Shown here piece by piece: positions 19,060-27,888 of a DNA stretch of 64,000 nt (position 1 is its first letter; each line of letters opens with the position of its first letter). The position numbers and the translations under genes were made by a program. The notes beneath the pieces are model-generated. The model did not search any database and was not told the origin of the DNA. It saw only the letters and a program-made list of their open reading frames with translations. The stretch comes from an uncultured Alphaproteobacteria bacterium (GTDB taxonomy: Bacteria; Pseudomonadota; Alphaproteobacteria; Rhodobacterales; Rhodobacteraceae): the NCBI GenBank assembly GCA_902573735.1, contig CACGLH010000005.1:43344-107343 (forward strand), read 5' to 3'.

Positions 19060-19695
19060 TTAGCTATTAATTTTATTTTGTTTTTTTTCTCTTCTTGTGG
19101 TTACAGCTTGAAAAGCAATTGAAACATGAGTTTCACAATAAGGTTTTCCCTGCTCTGATGGATGACCACAAAACCAAAATTCTGAAGTCGCGGGGTCTCC
19201 AATTGGCCACTTACAAGTTTTCTCAGTTAATTCTAATAAAGAAAGTTTTTTGGCGTTTTTTTCTATCTTTATCATATTTGCAAGTGTAATTTGGTCAATA
19301 TCAGCTTCTAATTCACCACTTTCAGACAAAAAGTTATCATTAACTTTGGAAATACTATCAGATATATTTTCATTATTAATAAGTTTTTTGATAGAAGGTT
19401 TTCTTCCTCTTTTCTTTCCTTTTCTTTTTGAAGATTGCTCTAAATTTGGATTTAATTTCAAATCAATTGAACTTTTATCAGCTGTCGTAATGTTATCTGA
19501 CAGTTGCTTGGAAGATTTTTTTGTCCCTTTGGCACTTAATCCTGATCCTCTTTCAGACAAACCCAATCTATGAATTTTACCAATTACAGCATTTCTAGAA
19601 ATGCCTTCACCAAGTTCAACAGCAATTTTACTAGCACTATTTCCACTTTTCCAAAGAAGTGTAAGTTTTTTAACTCTTTCTTCTGTCCATGCCAT
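19060..19695 (-). CDS. gcrA: GcrA cell-cycle regulator
   Basis: GcrA is an alphaproteobacterial sigma70 cofactor that activates promoters containing methylated GANTC sites, linking CcrM methylation to the cell cycle. The N-terminal DNA-binding part MAWTEERVKKLTLLWKSGNSAS..IA..LG and SRNAVIGKIHRLGLSERG is unmistakable. The C-terminal sigma-binding domain holds TCKWPIGDP..FWFCGHP and PYCETHVSIAFQ. Between them lies a lysine- and serine-rich linker (about 55-150) that is longer than in many homologues. The 211-aa length is within the family range. Its promoter lies in the 276-nt gap shared with argD. Confidence 0.95.
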   Translation of the reverse strand: MAWTEERVKKLTLLWKSGNSASKIAVELGEGISRNAVIGKIHRLGLSERGSGLSAKGTKKSSKQLSDNITTADKSSIDLKLNPNLEQSSKRKGKKRGRKPSIKKLINNENISDSISKVNDNFLSESGELEADIDQITLANMIKIEKNAKKLSLLELTEKTCKWPIGDPATSEFWFCGHPSEQGKPYCETHVSIAFQAVTTRREKKQNKINS

Positions 19696-19971
19696 AAATA
19701 TTATCCTGAATTAAAATTTTCTAAACTAATATATAATATAAGATTATAAATAAACTATAATTTTGTTTTTTATAGTAATTTTTTTTAAATTTGATTTTTT
19801 ATACTTCTTATATATGTTAAATTTAATGTAATTATCATAAAATTGAGAATTATATAATATTCTTTTATTTTAAAATTTATTTTAAACAGATCATATGTCA
19901 GTTAAAATGCCTTTAACACTATATAATAAATCAAATTTAATATAATTTTTTTTGTAAATGAGTTTAAATGT
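19696..19971. promoter_or_regulatory. Divergent gcrA / argD intergenic region
   Basis: This 276-nt, extremely AT-rich region has no plausible gene. A TATAAT box at 19922-19927 lies about 44 nt before the argD ATG and is a candidate -10 with a weak -35. On the minus strand several TATA-rich stretches could serve gcrA. No clear operator palindrome, ARG-box or riboswitch was recognised. Confidence 0.4.
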
Positions 19972-21141
19972 ATGCAAGAATATTTATTAAAAACTTATAG
20001 CCGAAAAAATGTTTTATTCAAAAAAGGTGACGGTATTTGGTTATATTCGGATAGTGGGGATAAATTTTTGGATTGTGCCTCTGGTATTGCGGTAAATATT
20101 TTAGGTCATTGTAATAAAAAATTAGTGAAAGTACTAACTGAGCAAGCCCAGAATTTATGGCACACTTCAAATCTGTACAGAGTAGAAAATCAGGAAAAGT
20201 TGGCTAAGTTACTTGTTGACCATACTTTTGCAGATAGAGTTTTTTTTACTAATTCCGGTACTGAGGCGATTGAATGTGCCATAAAAATGGCAAGAGTTTA
20301 TCATTCAAAATTAAACCAAGAAAGACATGAGATTATATCCTTTGATGGTTGTTTTCATGGCCGATCAATGGCGGCAATTTCTACATCCAATTCTGATAAA
20401 ATGAAAGAGGGATTTGGTCCACTAATTCCTGGATGTAAATCATTAGGTTTTAATGATAGGGATGCTTTATGCCAAAATATTACTAACAAAACTGCTGCAG
20501 TAATTATCGAACCAATTCAGGGAGAAGGTGGAATAAGGTCATTTTCATCAGAGATTTTAAAATTAATTAGAAGTTTGTGCGATGATACTGGAGCACTTTT
20601 AATTATAGACGAAGTTCAATCTGGTTTAGGTAGGTCAGGAAAACTTTTTGCCCATGAATGGTTTAATTTAAAACCCGACATAATGACAATAGCAAAGGGA
20701 ATTGGAGGAGGTTTTCCATTAGGTGCTTGTTTATCAACTGAAAATGCATCTATTGGAATGGTAAAAGGAAAGCATGGTTCGACTTATGGTGGAAATCCTC
20801 TTGCATGTGCTGTTGGTTGTGAGGTTATGAATAATGTTTTAGAAAAAGGTTTCTTAGAAAATGTTAGAAAAATATCAGGATATTTTTCCCAAAAAATGCT
20901 AAGACTCATTAGTGAGTTTCCTTCGGTGTTTGAAGAGTTAAGAGGTTCTGGTTTAATGTTGGGTTTGAAAACTAAAATTGAGAACACCTCTTTTACAAAC
21001 GAAGCATACAAGCAAAATTTGTTATTAGCCCCAGCCTCAGACAATGTTGTTAGAATATTACCTCCTCTTAACATAACAAAAAAAGAAGTAGATTATGTTG
21101 TAGAACTATTGAGCAAGACTGCACAAAGGTTGGAAAATTGA
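19972..21141 (+). CDS. argD: Acetylornithine aminotransferase
   Basis: This PLP class III aminotransferase converts N-acetylglutamate semialdehyde to N-acetylornithine in arginine synthesis. It may also act on succinyl-diaminopimelate, as in other bacteria. In 389 residues it shows FTNSGTEAIECAIKMAR, DEVQSGLGRSG, and the PLP lysine K242 in MTIAKGIGGGFPLGA. The next gene, argF, starts inside its stop codon (TTGA overlap at 21138-21141), so the two enzymes are translationally coupled. Confidence 0.95.
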   Translation: MQEYLLKTYSRKNVLFKKGDGIWLYSDSGDKFLDCASGIAVNILGHCNKKLVKVLTEQAQNLWHTSNLYRVENQEKLAKLLVDHTFADRVFFTNSGTEAIECAIKMARVYHSKLNQERHEIISFDGCFHGRSMAAISTSNSDKMKEGFGPLIPGCKSLGFNDRDALCQNITNKTAAVIIEPIQGEGGIRSFSSEILKLIRSLCDDTGALLIIDEVQSGLGRSGKLFAHEWFNLKPDIMTIAKGIGGGFPLGACLSTENASIGMVKGKHGSTYGGNPLACAVGCEVMNNVLEKGFLENVRKISGYFSQKMLRLISEFPSVFEELRGSGLMLGLKTKIENTSFTNEAYKQNLLLAPASDNVVRILPPLNITKKEVDYVVELLSKTAQRLEN

Positions 21142-22040
21142 ACAATTTCTTAGATATAAAAGATTTAAATTTAAATCAAATAACTAATATTTTTGATGTA
21201 TCTGCTAAACTAAAAAAAGATAGAAAAGGTTTTACCAATGGTACCAAGGATCCTAATCAGTTTTTACTCAATAGAGTAGTAGCATTGCTATTTAAAAAAC
21301 CTTCAACAAGAACTAGATTTTCTTTTGAAGTAGGTATTTTTCAAATGGGAGGGGAATCGATTTCAGTATCTAGCAATGAATTGCAAATTTCAAATTCAGA
21401 AACTATGTCTGATACAGCAAGTGTTCTAACTAAATATCTAGATATGATTGTGCTTAGAACAGAGAACCATTCTGATTTAACTGATTTAATTAAATATTCT
21501 GATATCCCTGTAATTAATGGCTTAACTGATCAATCTCATCCTTGTCAGGTTCTTTCAGATATATTTACATATGAGGAAATTTCAGGTCCTATTAAAGATA
21601 AGAAGGTTGTATGGCTTGGTGACGCAAACAATGTTTGTAATAGTTACATTCAAGCTTCAGATAAATTTAAGTTCGAATTAATGATATGTGGGCCATTAGA
21701 ATTTGTTCCAAGAGATAATGGTGTTCAAAACTTTAAATACGAGGTTGATCCTAAAAAAGCATTAAAAAATGCCGACCTCATTGTGACTGACACATGGTAT
21801 TCTATGCACCAAACTGAAAATGAGAGAGAAATAAGAAAAAAAAAGATGCAAAATTATACTTTGACTGAGGAATTGTTAAAAATTTCAAAAAATGAAAGTT
21901 TAGTTTTTCATTGTATGCCTATATATAGAAATAATGAGATCATGTCAGATGTTGCTGATAAATATTTTGATATTTTCCTAAAGCAAGCTGAAAATAGGCT
22001 GCATGTTCAAAAAGGAATTATGCATTGGTGTTTTAATTAA
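21138..22040 (+). CDS. argF: Ornithine carbamoyltransferase
   Basis: This enzyme makes citrulline from ornithine and carbamoyl phosphate. The 300-residue protein has the carbamoyl-phosphate motif STRTR (residues 56-60), the HPCQVLSD loop and the FHCMP ornithine loop (written HCMPIYRN here). The start is a TTG that overlaps the argD stop. The gene ends at 22040 and its TAA overlaps the stop of the convergent metF-like gene. Confidence 0.96.
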   Translation: MNNFLDIKDLNLNQITNIFDVSAKLKKDRKGFTNGTKDPNQFLLNRVVALLFKKPSTRTRFSFEVGIFQMGGESISVSSNELQISNSETMSDTASVLTKYLDMIVLRTENHSDLTDLIKYSDIPVINGLTDQSHPCQVLSDIFTYEEISGPIKDKKVVWLGDANNVCNSYIQASDKFKFELMICGPLEFVPRDNGVQNFKYEVDPKKALKNADLIVTDTWYSMHQTENEREIRKKKMQNYTLTEELLKISKNESLVFHCMPIYRNNEIMSDVADKYFDIFLKQAENRLHVQKGIMHWCFN

Positions 22041-22957
22041 TAACAAACATTAAATCCATTTGGAGTAAGTTTTATTTTTTCATCCATTATTGCATTTGCC
22101 CAATCAGAACTTTTGCGTATTCCACCTAAGGGATATATATGAACTCCCACAATATTATTTTCCTTCAAGGCTTTTTCAGAATTTGATAATTTTCTAACCA
22201 AATCATTAGGCTCCTGGGTCCTGACTAGGTTTAAAACATTTGAACCTTGTTTTTTTAAAAAGTTAATAGAATTTCCAATCCCACAAGACAAAGAATATTT
22301 TAACAGAGTGGAAAGCTTTGCAATTCCTGGTAGTCCAATAATTATTGGTATTTTATTTCCCTCAAGATTTATTCTTTTTGACCAATTTATAATTGTATCA
22401 GCATCAAAACAAAATTGGCTAACTATAAAAAACTTAGCTTCAGACGTTTCAGAAAATTTATTTTTTAAAAAAAGTGACTTTTTGATCTCTATGTCTGGTA
22501 TATCAGGGCTTCCTTCTGGATGACCTGCTATACCAATTTCTGAAATACCATATTTATCAAAAATCCCCGTTTCTAGTAGACTTATCGTATCTGGAAATGG
22601 GCCAATTTGTTCCTTCCCAGCTCCTCCTATTATCAAAATTTTTTTTACATTAGCTTCTCCAGTAACTCTAGCAATATAATCTTCTAACATTTTCTTTGAA
22701 GAAATTGATCTAGCAGCAAAATGAGGTGCTGGATTAAGGCCTTCTCTATTTATCTTTTTTGCTGTACTTATAGTTTTTTTATAATCAGATCCAGGAAGAA
22801 AAGTTATAAAAATAGTAGTTGAAGGTCTAATAAAATCTGAAAAATTTCCAATTTTTTCTGCTACAAACGGGGTTGTTTCGAGAGAAAAATCTCCTAAAAA
22901 TCTGACAATTTTTTGTTGATCATTAATACAAGATTTAAATTCAAATTTACTTTTCAT
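22037..22957 (-). CDS. Methylenetetrahydrofolate reductase family protein (MetF-like)
   Basis: A TIM-barrel, FAD-dependent MTHFR-family protein of 306 residues. FSLETTP fits the N-terminal Glu segment and NPAPHFAARSIS matches the folate/substrate loop (usually P.pHl.ar). IGVAGHPEG is represented by IGIAGHPEGSPDIP, and the substrate strand by QFCFDADTIINWSK. MetF makes 5-methyl-THF; divergent MetF-like proteins also run the reaction oxidatively in C1 catabolism. It is divergent from a two-gene unit with a MetH-reactivation-like protein, which argues for methyl-group metabolism. It is less similar to textbook MetF than one might expect, so I leave the symbol blank. Confidence 0.88.
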   Translation of the reverse strand: MKSKFEFKSCINDQQKIVRFLGDFSLETTPFVAEKIGNFSDFIRPSTTIFITFLPGSDYKKTISTAKKINREGLNPAPHFAARSISSKKMLEDYIARVTGEANVKKILIIGGAGKEQIGPFPDTISLLETGIFDKYGISEIGIAGHPEGSPDIPDIEIKKSLFLKNKFSETSEAKFFIVSQFCFDADTIINWSKRINLEGNKIPIIIGLPGIAKLSTLLKYSLSCGIGNSINFLKKQGSNVLNLVRTQEPNDLVRKLSNSEKALKENNIVGVHIYPLGGIRKSSDWANAIMDEKIKLTPNGFNVCY

Positions 22958-23125
22958 TATAGTACCTAGCCAACTAATTAGGTTAGTGAAATAAAACTTT
23001 TATAATTATTATTTTAAATTCTAGAAAATAGAACAATCAAGAGAAAATAAAGTATTTTGAATTTATTTTACTTCCAATCAATTTTTTTATTTATATATCT
23101 AAAAATATATCTAATGTATATACCT

Positions 23126-23413
23126 ATGACAAAAATATTCATTCTATCATGGCAAGATATACCTACTGTAATTGAGGCTAGGGATTATAATGGTATTGAA
23201 AAAGTTGAACTTTCTAAGAGGTTTAGTGAGTTAATTGATTTAATAGCAATGAAAAAGGGTATAGTAGGAACAGATGATTATTTGCAAGATTGGAAAAAAA
23301 AGAAACTTTCAAGTACAAACAAGACTGCAAAACAAGTAGTTTTGGAAATGTCAGAATATTTTGAAGGTAAGTATGAAGAAATTAAATCAAATGCATTAAA
23401 CAAAATCGATTAA
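23126..23413 (+). CDS. Small 'virulence factor' family protein (PF13769-like)
   Basis: A small soluble protein of 95 residues when started at the ATG at 23126 (MTKIFILSWQDIPTVIEA). Upstream in-frame ATGs (23057, 23114) would add a hydrophobic, low-quality N-terminus that I consider untranslated. It resembles the small family named 'virulence factor' (PF13769), which I recall being found beside metF and corrinoid methyl-transfer genes in alphaproteobacteria. The molecular function is not established. It is followed 11 nt later by the MetH-activation-like gene. Confidence 0.65.
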   Translation: MTKIFILSWQDIPTVIEARDYNGIEKVELSKRFSELIDLIAMKKGIVGTDDYLQDWKKKKLSSTNKTAKQVVLEMSEYFEGKYEEIKSNALNKID

Positions 23414-23424
23414 AATTTTTTCTG

Positions 23425-24090
23425 ATGTTTATAGATTCAAATTTCGAGAAAATAAAATTTTTGTCTCCAAAAATCTCAGCATTTAAATTGTTGAGAACAC
23501 ATGGTTATAAAAATAAAGAAAATATTAAGAAAAAAATTTTAGAATCAGCTGAAAAAGCTCTTGACAGGCTTACTAATTATTCTTCACCAGTTGGATATTT
23601 TTACATTGAAGAGATAAAAAAAAAATCACTGAATAGGATTCAGCTTGATAGAACTTCTTTGAACTGTGAGGTATTTAAAGAGATTTTCTCAGAAAGTATC
23701 GTTTTAATAATATTTATTATATCTCTAGGAAAAGGAGTAGATAGAAAATTAAAAACAATTTCAAAGGATACAAATGAACCATTAGGTGCACTATTCTTAG
23801 AAAATGCCTCTTGGTTAGCTTTAGAACTTATTTTAAGAGATGCAAGATCAAGAATAATTGATTTTGCAAAATCAAAAAATATGCAAATAGAAAATAGAAT
23901 GGCTCCAGGTTATTCATATCCATCAAAAATTTTAAAAAAGAGAATTATGTGGCAACTTGAAGAACAAGAAAATTTATTCAAGTTATTTGAGAATAGGAAC
24001 ATATGTATTAGACTTACAGACAGTTTTACAATGCTGCCCAGAATGTCACGTTCAGGAGTTTTTGGATTAAAGAAAAAAAATAAAATTTAA
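23425..24090 (+). CDS. Stand-alone MetH reactivation-domain-like protein
   Basis: A 221-residue protein whose C-terminal half resembles the S-adenosylmethionine-binding reactivation domain of B12-dependent methionine synthase. It shows RMAPGYS (the R-x-x-x-G-Y AdoMet motif), a LEEQENLFKLFE helix, and IRLTDSFTMLPRMSRSGVFGL, matching the LT-S--M-P--S-SG pattern of the family. No homocysteine, pterin or cobalamin domain is present. In some bacteria (for example the separate Thermotoga protein TM0269) this domain is a discrete polypeptide that reactivates cob(II)alamin enzyme. It forms a pair with the preceding small gene and is divergent from the MetF-like gene. The partner corrinoid enzyme is not in this window. 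Confidence 0.72.
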   Translation: MFIDSNFEKIKFLSPKISAFKLLRTHGYKNKENIKKKILESAEKALDRLTNYSSPVGYFYIEEIKKKSLNRIQLDRTSLNCEVFKEIFSESIVLIIFIISLGKGVDRKLKTISKDTNEPLGALFLENASWLALELILRDARSRIIDFAKSKNMQIENRMAPGYSYPSKILKKRIMWQLEEQENLFKLFENRNICIRLTDSFTMLPRMSRSGVFGLKKKNKI

Positions 24091-24111
24091 AACTGTTTTC
24101 AAGTTTCGTTT

Positions 24112-24199
24112 TGGTGCCCGCTTCCGGACTCGAACCGGAACGACTTTTAGGTCGAGGGATTTTAAGTCCCTTGTGTCTACCAAATTCCACCAAGCGGGC
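24112..24199 (-). tRNA. tRNA-Leu (anticodon UAA)
   Basis: The acceptor arms GCCCGCT and AGCGGGC pair over 7 bp, followed by discriminator A and an encoded CCA (plus-strand 24112-24114). The D-loop contains GGTAGA, the anticodon loop is CTTAAAA (UAA), a long class II variable arm follows, and the T-arm is GGTTCGAGTCC. Downstream on the minus strand a weak AAACT/AGTTT hairpin precedes a T-rich run and may terminate transcription. Confidence 0.96.
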
Positions 24200-24582
24200 A
24201 TATGAAATAATGATCTTTAATTAATCTATTAAGTATTCTTTTAAACTTCCATAAATTTTTACAATTTTACCACAACTTTTTAACAAATTGCGTCTTTTAC
24301 ACAAGATTCGGCATAGATATACTCTTTAATCTCAAAGTAACCATATATGTTCTTTATTTACCATAGCCTTCCTTCATAAAGTTATTTTTTAAAATTACTA
24401 TAAAAAATCTTGTCAATATTTTTTTGTATAACATTCTAAGTATAATTTTAAATACTAAATCATTAGCTTATGCCGAGCCAAATCTTTAAGCACTAGAATT
24501 TAGTTTATTTATAATTATTTAACGTAATACATACATAAAAAGATATAAATATTAAATATAAATTTTTGAAAGTGAGGATAAA
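24200..24582. other. Longest non-coding stretch in the window (383 nt)
   Basis: No ORF, tRNA or recognised riboswitch is visible. It must contain the tRNA-Leu promoter (minus strand) and the promoter of the DUF2177-like gene. A TTGTCA at 24410-24415 and a TATAAT at 24441-24446 are visible but 25 nt apart, too far to pair. A slightly more GC-rich patch (about 24470-24495) interrupts the AT-rich background. Confidence 0.4.
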
Positions 24583-24981
24583 TTGCCCGTTATTGTGAGT
24601 TATTTTTCAATGTTAATTTTCTTCATAGTTGCTGAAATGATTGTTTTAACTAACATAATGCAACCTTTATTTAAAAAACATATTGGTTTTTTAATGAAAG
24701 AGGATACAAACTTTTCAATCGCTGCAATTTTTTATTTTGTATATGTTGCTGGAGTTTTTTGGTTTGCTACAAAAGCTGGTATTAAATCAGAATCTTTTTT
24801 TGTGGCGATATTTTCAGGCGCTTTTTTAGGATTATTAGCTTTTGGTACTTATGAAATAACTAATTTTGTTATACTTAAAGATTGGAAAATAGAATTAGTT
24901 ATAATTGATACACTCTGGGGTATAGTTATAACTGGATCAATGGCTTATGTAGGGTACAAGGTATATAATTTATTTTCATAG
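24583..24981 (+). CDS. DUF2177-like integral membrane protein
   Basis: A 132-residue protein with four hydrophobic helices (about 5-28, 45-63, 70-92, 103-128) and the conserved TYEITNFVILKDWKIELVIIDTLWGIVITG segment, similar to the YDLTN..TLKDWP.....D..WG pattern of DUF2177. Function is unknown. The start is TTG after a GAGG sequence. It converges on metG with a 16-nt gap. Confidence 0.78.
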   Translation: MPVIVSYFSMLIFFIVAEMIVLTNIMQPLFKKHIGFLMKEDTNFSIAAIFYFVYVAGVFWFATKAGIKSESFFVAIFSGAFLGLLAFGTYEITNFVILKDWKIELVIIDTLWGIVITGSMAYVGYKVYNLFS

Positions 24982-24997
24982 CACCTTTTAAACCAAG

Positions 24998-26713
24998 TCA
25001 AAGGTTTAATCCTGAATATTTCTCCCTGAATACTTCTTTTTCCTGGTCTGTTATTTTTGGAAACAAAATCTGAGGAGGAGTTATATCTTTTACATAAGTG
25101 ACATTTTTCAAAAAGTAATTCAAATTATTGGGCCATTTTGATATTTTAGTAAATCCAAAATGCTTTTTAATTTTGTCACATGCGCATGGAATGAATGGTT
25201 CTGAGATAAATGAATAAAAGTAAATCAAATTAAATGAGAACCTGATGATCATCCTTGTTTGATTTTCGTCATTCTTAAAAATTGCCCAAGGTTGAGCTTT
25301 TTGTAGATATTCATTTCCAATAACCCAAATATTCCTCAATTCTTGACTAGCTTTCCTTATTTCAATTTTACTCAAGAAATGGTTATATGAAACATAACAT
25401 TTTTTTATTTCCTTAATGGTATTTTCTTCTAATTTTCCAAATTTATTGTTTGTTGGAATTTTACCACCAAACTTTGAAAATGAAAATTTTGTAACTCTTG
25501 CAATAAAATTACCTAATACATCAGCAAGATCTTTGTTAATAGTATTTTGAAAACTATCCCAAGTGAAATTAGAATCAGAGCTCTCAGGGGCATTTGATAA
25601 TAACCACCAACGCCAATAGTCAGCTGGAAATAATTTTAAAGCAACATCCATAAAAATACCACGTTTTTCACTAGTTGAAAACTTACCACCTTCATAGAGC
25701 AACCAATTGAATCCCTTAATATAATCAACTAGTTTCCAATTTTCTCCAGAACCAAAAATAGTGGCAGGAAATGAGAGAGTATGAAACGGTATATTATCTT
25801 TTGCCATAAACTGAACATAAAACACTTGATCAGCTCCTTTATCAGTAAGCCACCATTTTTTCCATTCAGTATTAGAATTATTTTCTGACCACTCTTTCGT
25901 TGCTGCAATGTATGCAATTGGGGCATCAAACCAAACATAGAAGACTTTATCTTCAAATCCTTCCCAAGGTTTACCGTTTTTTTCTACTTTAACCCCCCAG
26001 GATAAATCTCGAGTTATACCTCTATCTTTCAATCCTTCTTTGTCATGAAGCCATTTTTTAGCAATAGATTTAGTTAAGACAGGCCACTCGGTTTTTTTTG
26101 AGATCCAATCATCTAACTTATTTTTTAATTTACTTTGTCTTAAATATAAATGTTTTGTTTTTCTTATTTCCAAATCTTTAGATCCTGAAATTGTAGAAAC
26201 TGGGTCAATAAGATCTGTTGGGTCCAATTGTTTAGTACAATTTTCACATTGATCTCCTCTGGCCTTTCTATATCCACATGACGGGCAAGTACCTGTTATA
26301 TATCTATCTGGTAAATATCTCTTATCATTTAATGAAAAAAATTGTTTTTCATTTACTTCTACTAAAAAATTATTTTCCCATAATTTAGTCGCGAAATGTT
26401 GAGTAAGTTCATGGTTATGTTTACTTGATGAACGTCCAAAGTAATCAAAAGAAATATAAAATTCATCTGCAATTTTTTTCTGAATGCTCCACATATTCTC
26501 ACAGAATTTTTCAACTGTTAAGTTGTCTTCTATTGCTGCAAGTTCTGCTGGAGTTCCGTGTTCATCTGTTGCACAAATATATAAAACTCTATGACCGGTA
26601 GCTCGCTTATATCTAGCATATACATCAGCTGGTAATTGACTACCAATCAGATTACCAAGGTGTTTTATTCCATTGATATAAGGTAATGCTGATGTGATTA
26701 AGATTTTTTTCAT
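24998..26713 (-). CDS. metG: Methionyl-tRNA synthetase
   Basis: This class I synthetase charges methionine to tRNA-Met, including the initiator. The 571-residue protein has the HIGH-equivalent HLGN (18-21), a connective peptide with two cysteine pairs for one zinc (C143, C146, C156, C159), and KFSTS as the KMSKS-equivalent loop. The C-terminal dimerisation/tRNA-binding domain of the E. coli enzyme is absent. The N-terminus [30 protein letters not shown] is the type I associate with Rhodobacteraceae rather than the Bacillus-like MetRS common elsewhere in the class. Confidence 0.96.
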   Translation of the reverse strand: MKKILITSALPYINGIKHLGNLIGSQLPADVYARYKRATGHRVLYICATDEHGTPAELAAIEDNLTVEKFCENMWSIQKKIADEFYISFDYFGRSSSKHNHELTQHFATKLWENNFLVEVNEKQFFSLNDKRYLPDRYITGTCPSCGYRKARGDQCENCTKQLDPTDLIDPVSTISGSKDLEIRKTKHLYLRQSKLKNKLDDWISKKTEWPVLTKSIAKKWLHDKEGLKDRGITRDLSWGVKVEKNGKPWEGFEDKVFYVWFDAPIAYIAATKEWSENNSNTEWKKWWLTDKGADQVFYVQFMAKDNIPFHTLSFPATIFGSGENWKLVDYIKGFNWLLYEGGKFSTSEKRGIFMDVALKLFPADYWRWWLLSNAPESSDSNFTWDSFQNTINKDLADVLGNFIARVTKFSFSKFGGKIPTNNKFGKLEENTIKEIKKCYVSYNHFLSKIEIRKASQELRNIWVIGNEYLQKAQPWAIFKNDENQTRMIIRFSFNLIYFYSFISEPFIPCACDKIKKHFGFTKISKWPNNLNYFLKNVTYVKDITPPQILFPKITDQEKEVFREKYSGLNL

Positions 26714-26835
26714 AATATTTTAATATTGTTTTTAAATGTTAATATTGATTATTAGTATCAAGTATTAAAATTAATTATTAAGCAGAATTTTAAAGATTTT
26801 TTTATTCATTATTTTATATTTACATTTTCTAAAAC

Positions 26836-26864
26836 TTGCAAATTTAATTTAAAATCTTTATTAA
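26836..26864 (+). promoter_or_regulatory. Promoter for the tRNA-Trp-secE-nusG unit
   Basis: TTGCAA (26836-26841) and TATTAA (26859-26864) are separated by exactly 17 nt. Transcription would start just before the mature tRNA 5' end at 26875. This is the best-placed sigma70 promoter before the secE-nusG-rplK block. Confidence 0.65.
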
Positions 26865-26874
26865 ACAAAAATGT

Positions 26875-26950
26875 AGGGGTTTAGCTCAGCTGGTAGAGCA
26901 TCGGTCTCCAAAACCGAGGGTCGTGGGTTCGAGTCCCTCAGCCCCTGCCA
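26875..26950 (+). tRNA. tRNA-Trp (anticodon CCA)
   Basis: A 76-nt cloverleaf: acceptor AGGGGTT paired with AGCCCCT, D-arm GCTCAGCTGGTAGAGC, anticodon loop TCTCCAAAA with CCA, T-arm GTGGGTTCGAGTCCC, discriminator G and an encoded CCA. It sits just before secE, the classic alphaproteobacterial position. Confidence 0.98.
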
Positions 26951-26982
26951 TTTTAACAATTAAAAATTAAATTTTTGAGGAA

Positions 26983-27177
26983 ATGATGATTAATCCATTT
27001 AAGTATGTACAGCAAGTAAGAAACGAGGTTTCAAAAATTGTATGGCCAACCAGAAAAGAGACAATGACTACTACTATAATGGTTTTTATAATGTCAGCAC
27101 TAATTGCATTATTTTTCTTTATTATTGATACTATTACAAGCAATATTTTAGATATAATTTTGAAGTTATCCTCTTGA
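26983..27177 (+). CDS. secE: Preprotein translocase subunit SecE
   Basis: This small subunit clamps the SecY channel in the inner membrane. The short 64-residue form has the conserved cytoplasmic segment VRNEVSKIVWPTRKET and one transmembrane helix (about 29-52), as in other alphaproteobacteria. Two consecutive ATG codons (26983, 26986) follow a GAGGA Shine-Dalgarno sequence; either may be used. SecY is encoded at 52826. A 122-nt gap with a 7-bp TCATTTC/GAAATGA hairpin (27240-27258) separates it from nusG. Confidence 0.95.
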   Translation: MMINPFKYVQQVRNEVSKIVWPTRKETMTTTIMVFIMSALIALFFFIIDTITSNILDIILKLSS

Positions 27178-27299
27178 TTTAATAAACTAGCAGTTGTATA
27201 GCCATCATATGAATTATGATTCGTATATGTAAAAAAAATTCATTTCTGTTTGAAATGATTGTTCGTACGTATTTTGTTTTCTTATGAGGAATTCTTTTT

Positions 27300-27833
27300 A
27301 TGTCTATGAGATGGTATTCAGTAAGTGTACTTTCCAATTTTGAAAAGCGTGTTGCAGAAACTATTAAAGAAGCAATAGTTCAAAATTCTCTTCAAGATGA
27401 GATTGAAGAAGTTTTAGTTCCAACTGAAGAAGTTCTTGAAGTAAGGAGAGGTAAAAAAGTTCAGTCTGAAAGACGATTTATGCCTGGCTATGTTTTGATT
27501 AGAATGAAGATGACAGATAAGAGTTATCACTTAATTAAGGAAACAAATAGGGTTACGGGTTTCTTAGGTCAGAAAGGTAAACCTATGCCCTTGTCTGATG
27601 ATGAGGTTGCAAGAATTTTAAACCAAGTAGAAGAAGGAGCAGATAAGCCTCGATCTCTAGTATCTTATGAAGTTGGTGAACAAGTAAATGTCATAGATGG
27701 TCCTTTTGAGGGATTTTCTGGGTTGGTTGAAGAAGTTGATGAAGCAAACAATAGGTTAAAAGTTTCTGTCTCTATATTTGGAAGAGCAACTCCAGTAGAA
27801 TTGGAATATGGACAAGTACAGAAACAAAATTAA
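27300..27833 (+). CDS. nusG: Transcription termination/antitermination factor NusG
   Basis: NusG binds the RNA polymerase clamp and couples transcription with Rho and the ribosome. The 177 residues comprise the NGN domain (about 1-120, starting MRWYSVSVLSNFEKRVAE when the second ATG is used) and the KOW domain with GEQVNVIDGPFEGFSGLVEEVD. An ATG three codons downstream (MRWY) is the more usual family start. The next gene is rplK after 55 nt. Confidence 0.96.
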   Translation: MSMRWYSVSVLSNFEKRVAETIKEAIVQNSLQDEIEEVLVPTEEVLEVRRGKKVQSERRFMPGYVLIRMKMTDKSYHLIKETNRVTGFLGQKGKPMPLSDDEVARILNQVEEGADKPRSLVSYEVGEQVNVIDGPFEGFSGLVEEVDEANNRLKVSVSIFGRATPVELEYGQVQKQN

Positions 27834-27888
27834 CACTCCTATGAATTAAATGATAACCAAAAAAGAGTTATTGAAAGGTATGATCTAA

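Noticed and set aside
23057..23125. Upstream start for the small PF13769-like gene
   Set aside because: The added residues are AT-driven and hydrophobic; the conserved part starts MTKIFILSW at 23126.
22958..23125. Riboswitch (SAM or cobalamin) between the metF-like gene and the small gene
   Set aside because: The gap is short and AT-rich, with only a small CTAGCC/GGTTAG hairpin and none of the conserved cores I know.
24410..24446. TTGTCA and TATAAT as a promoter before the DUF2177-like gene
   Set aside because: The two boxes are 25 nt apart, too far for a sigma70 promoter.
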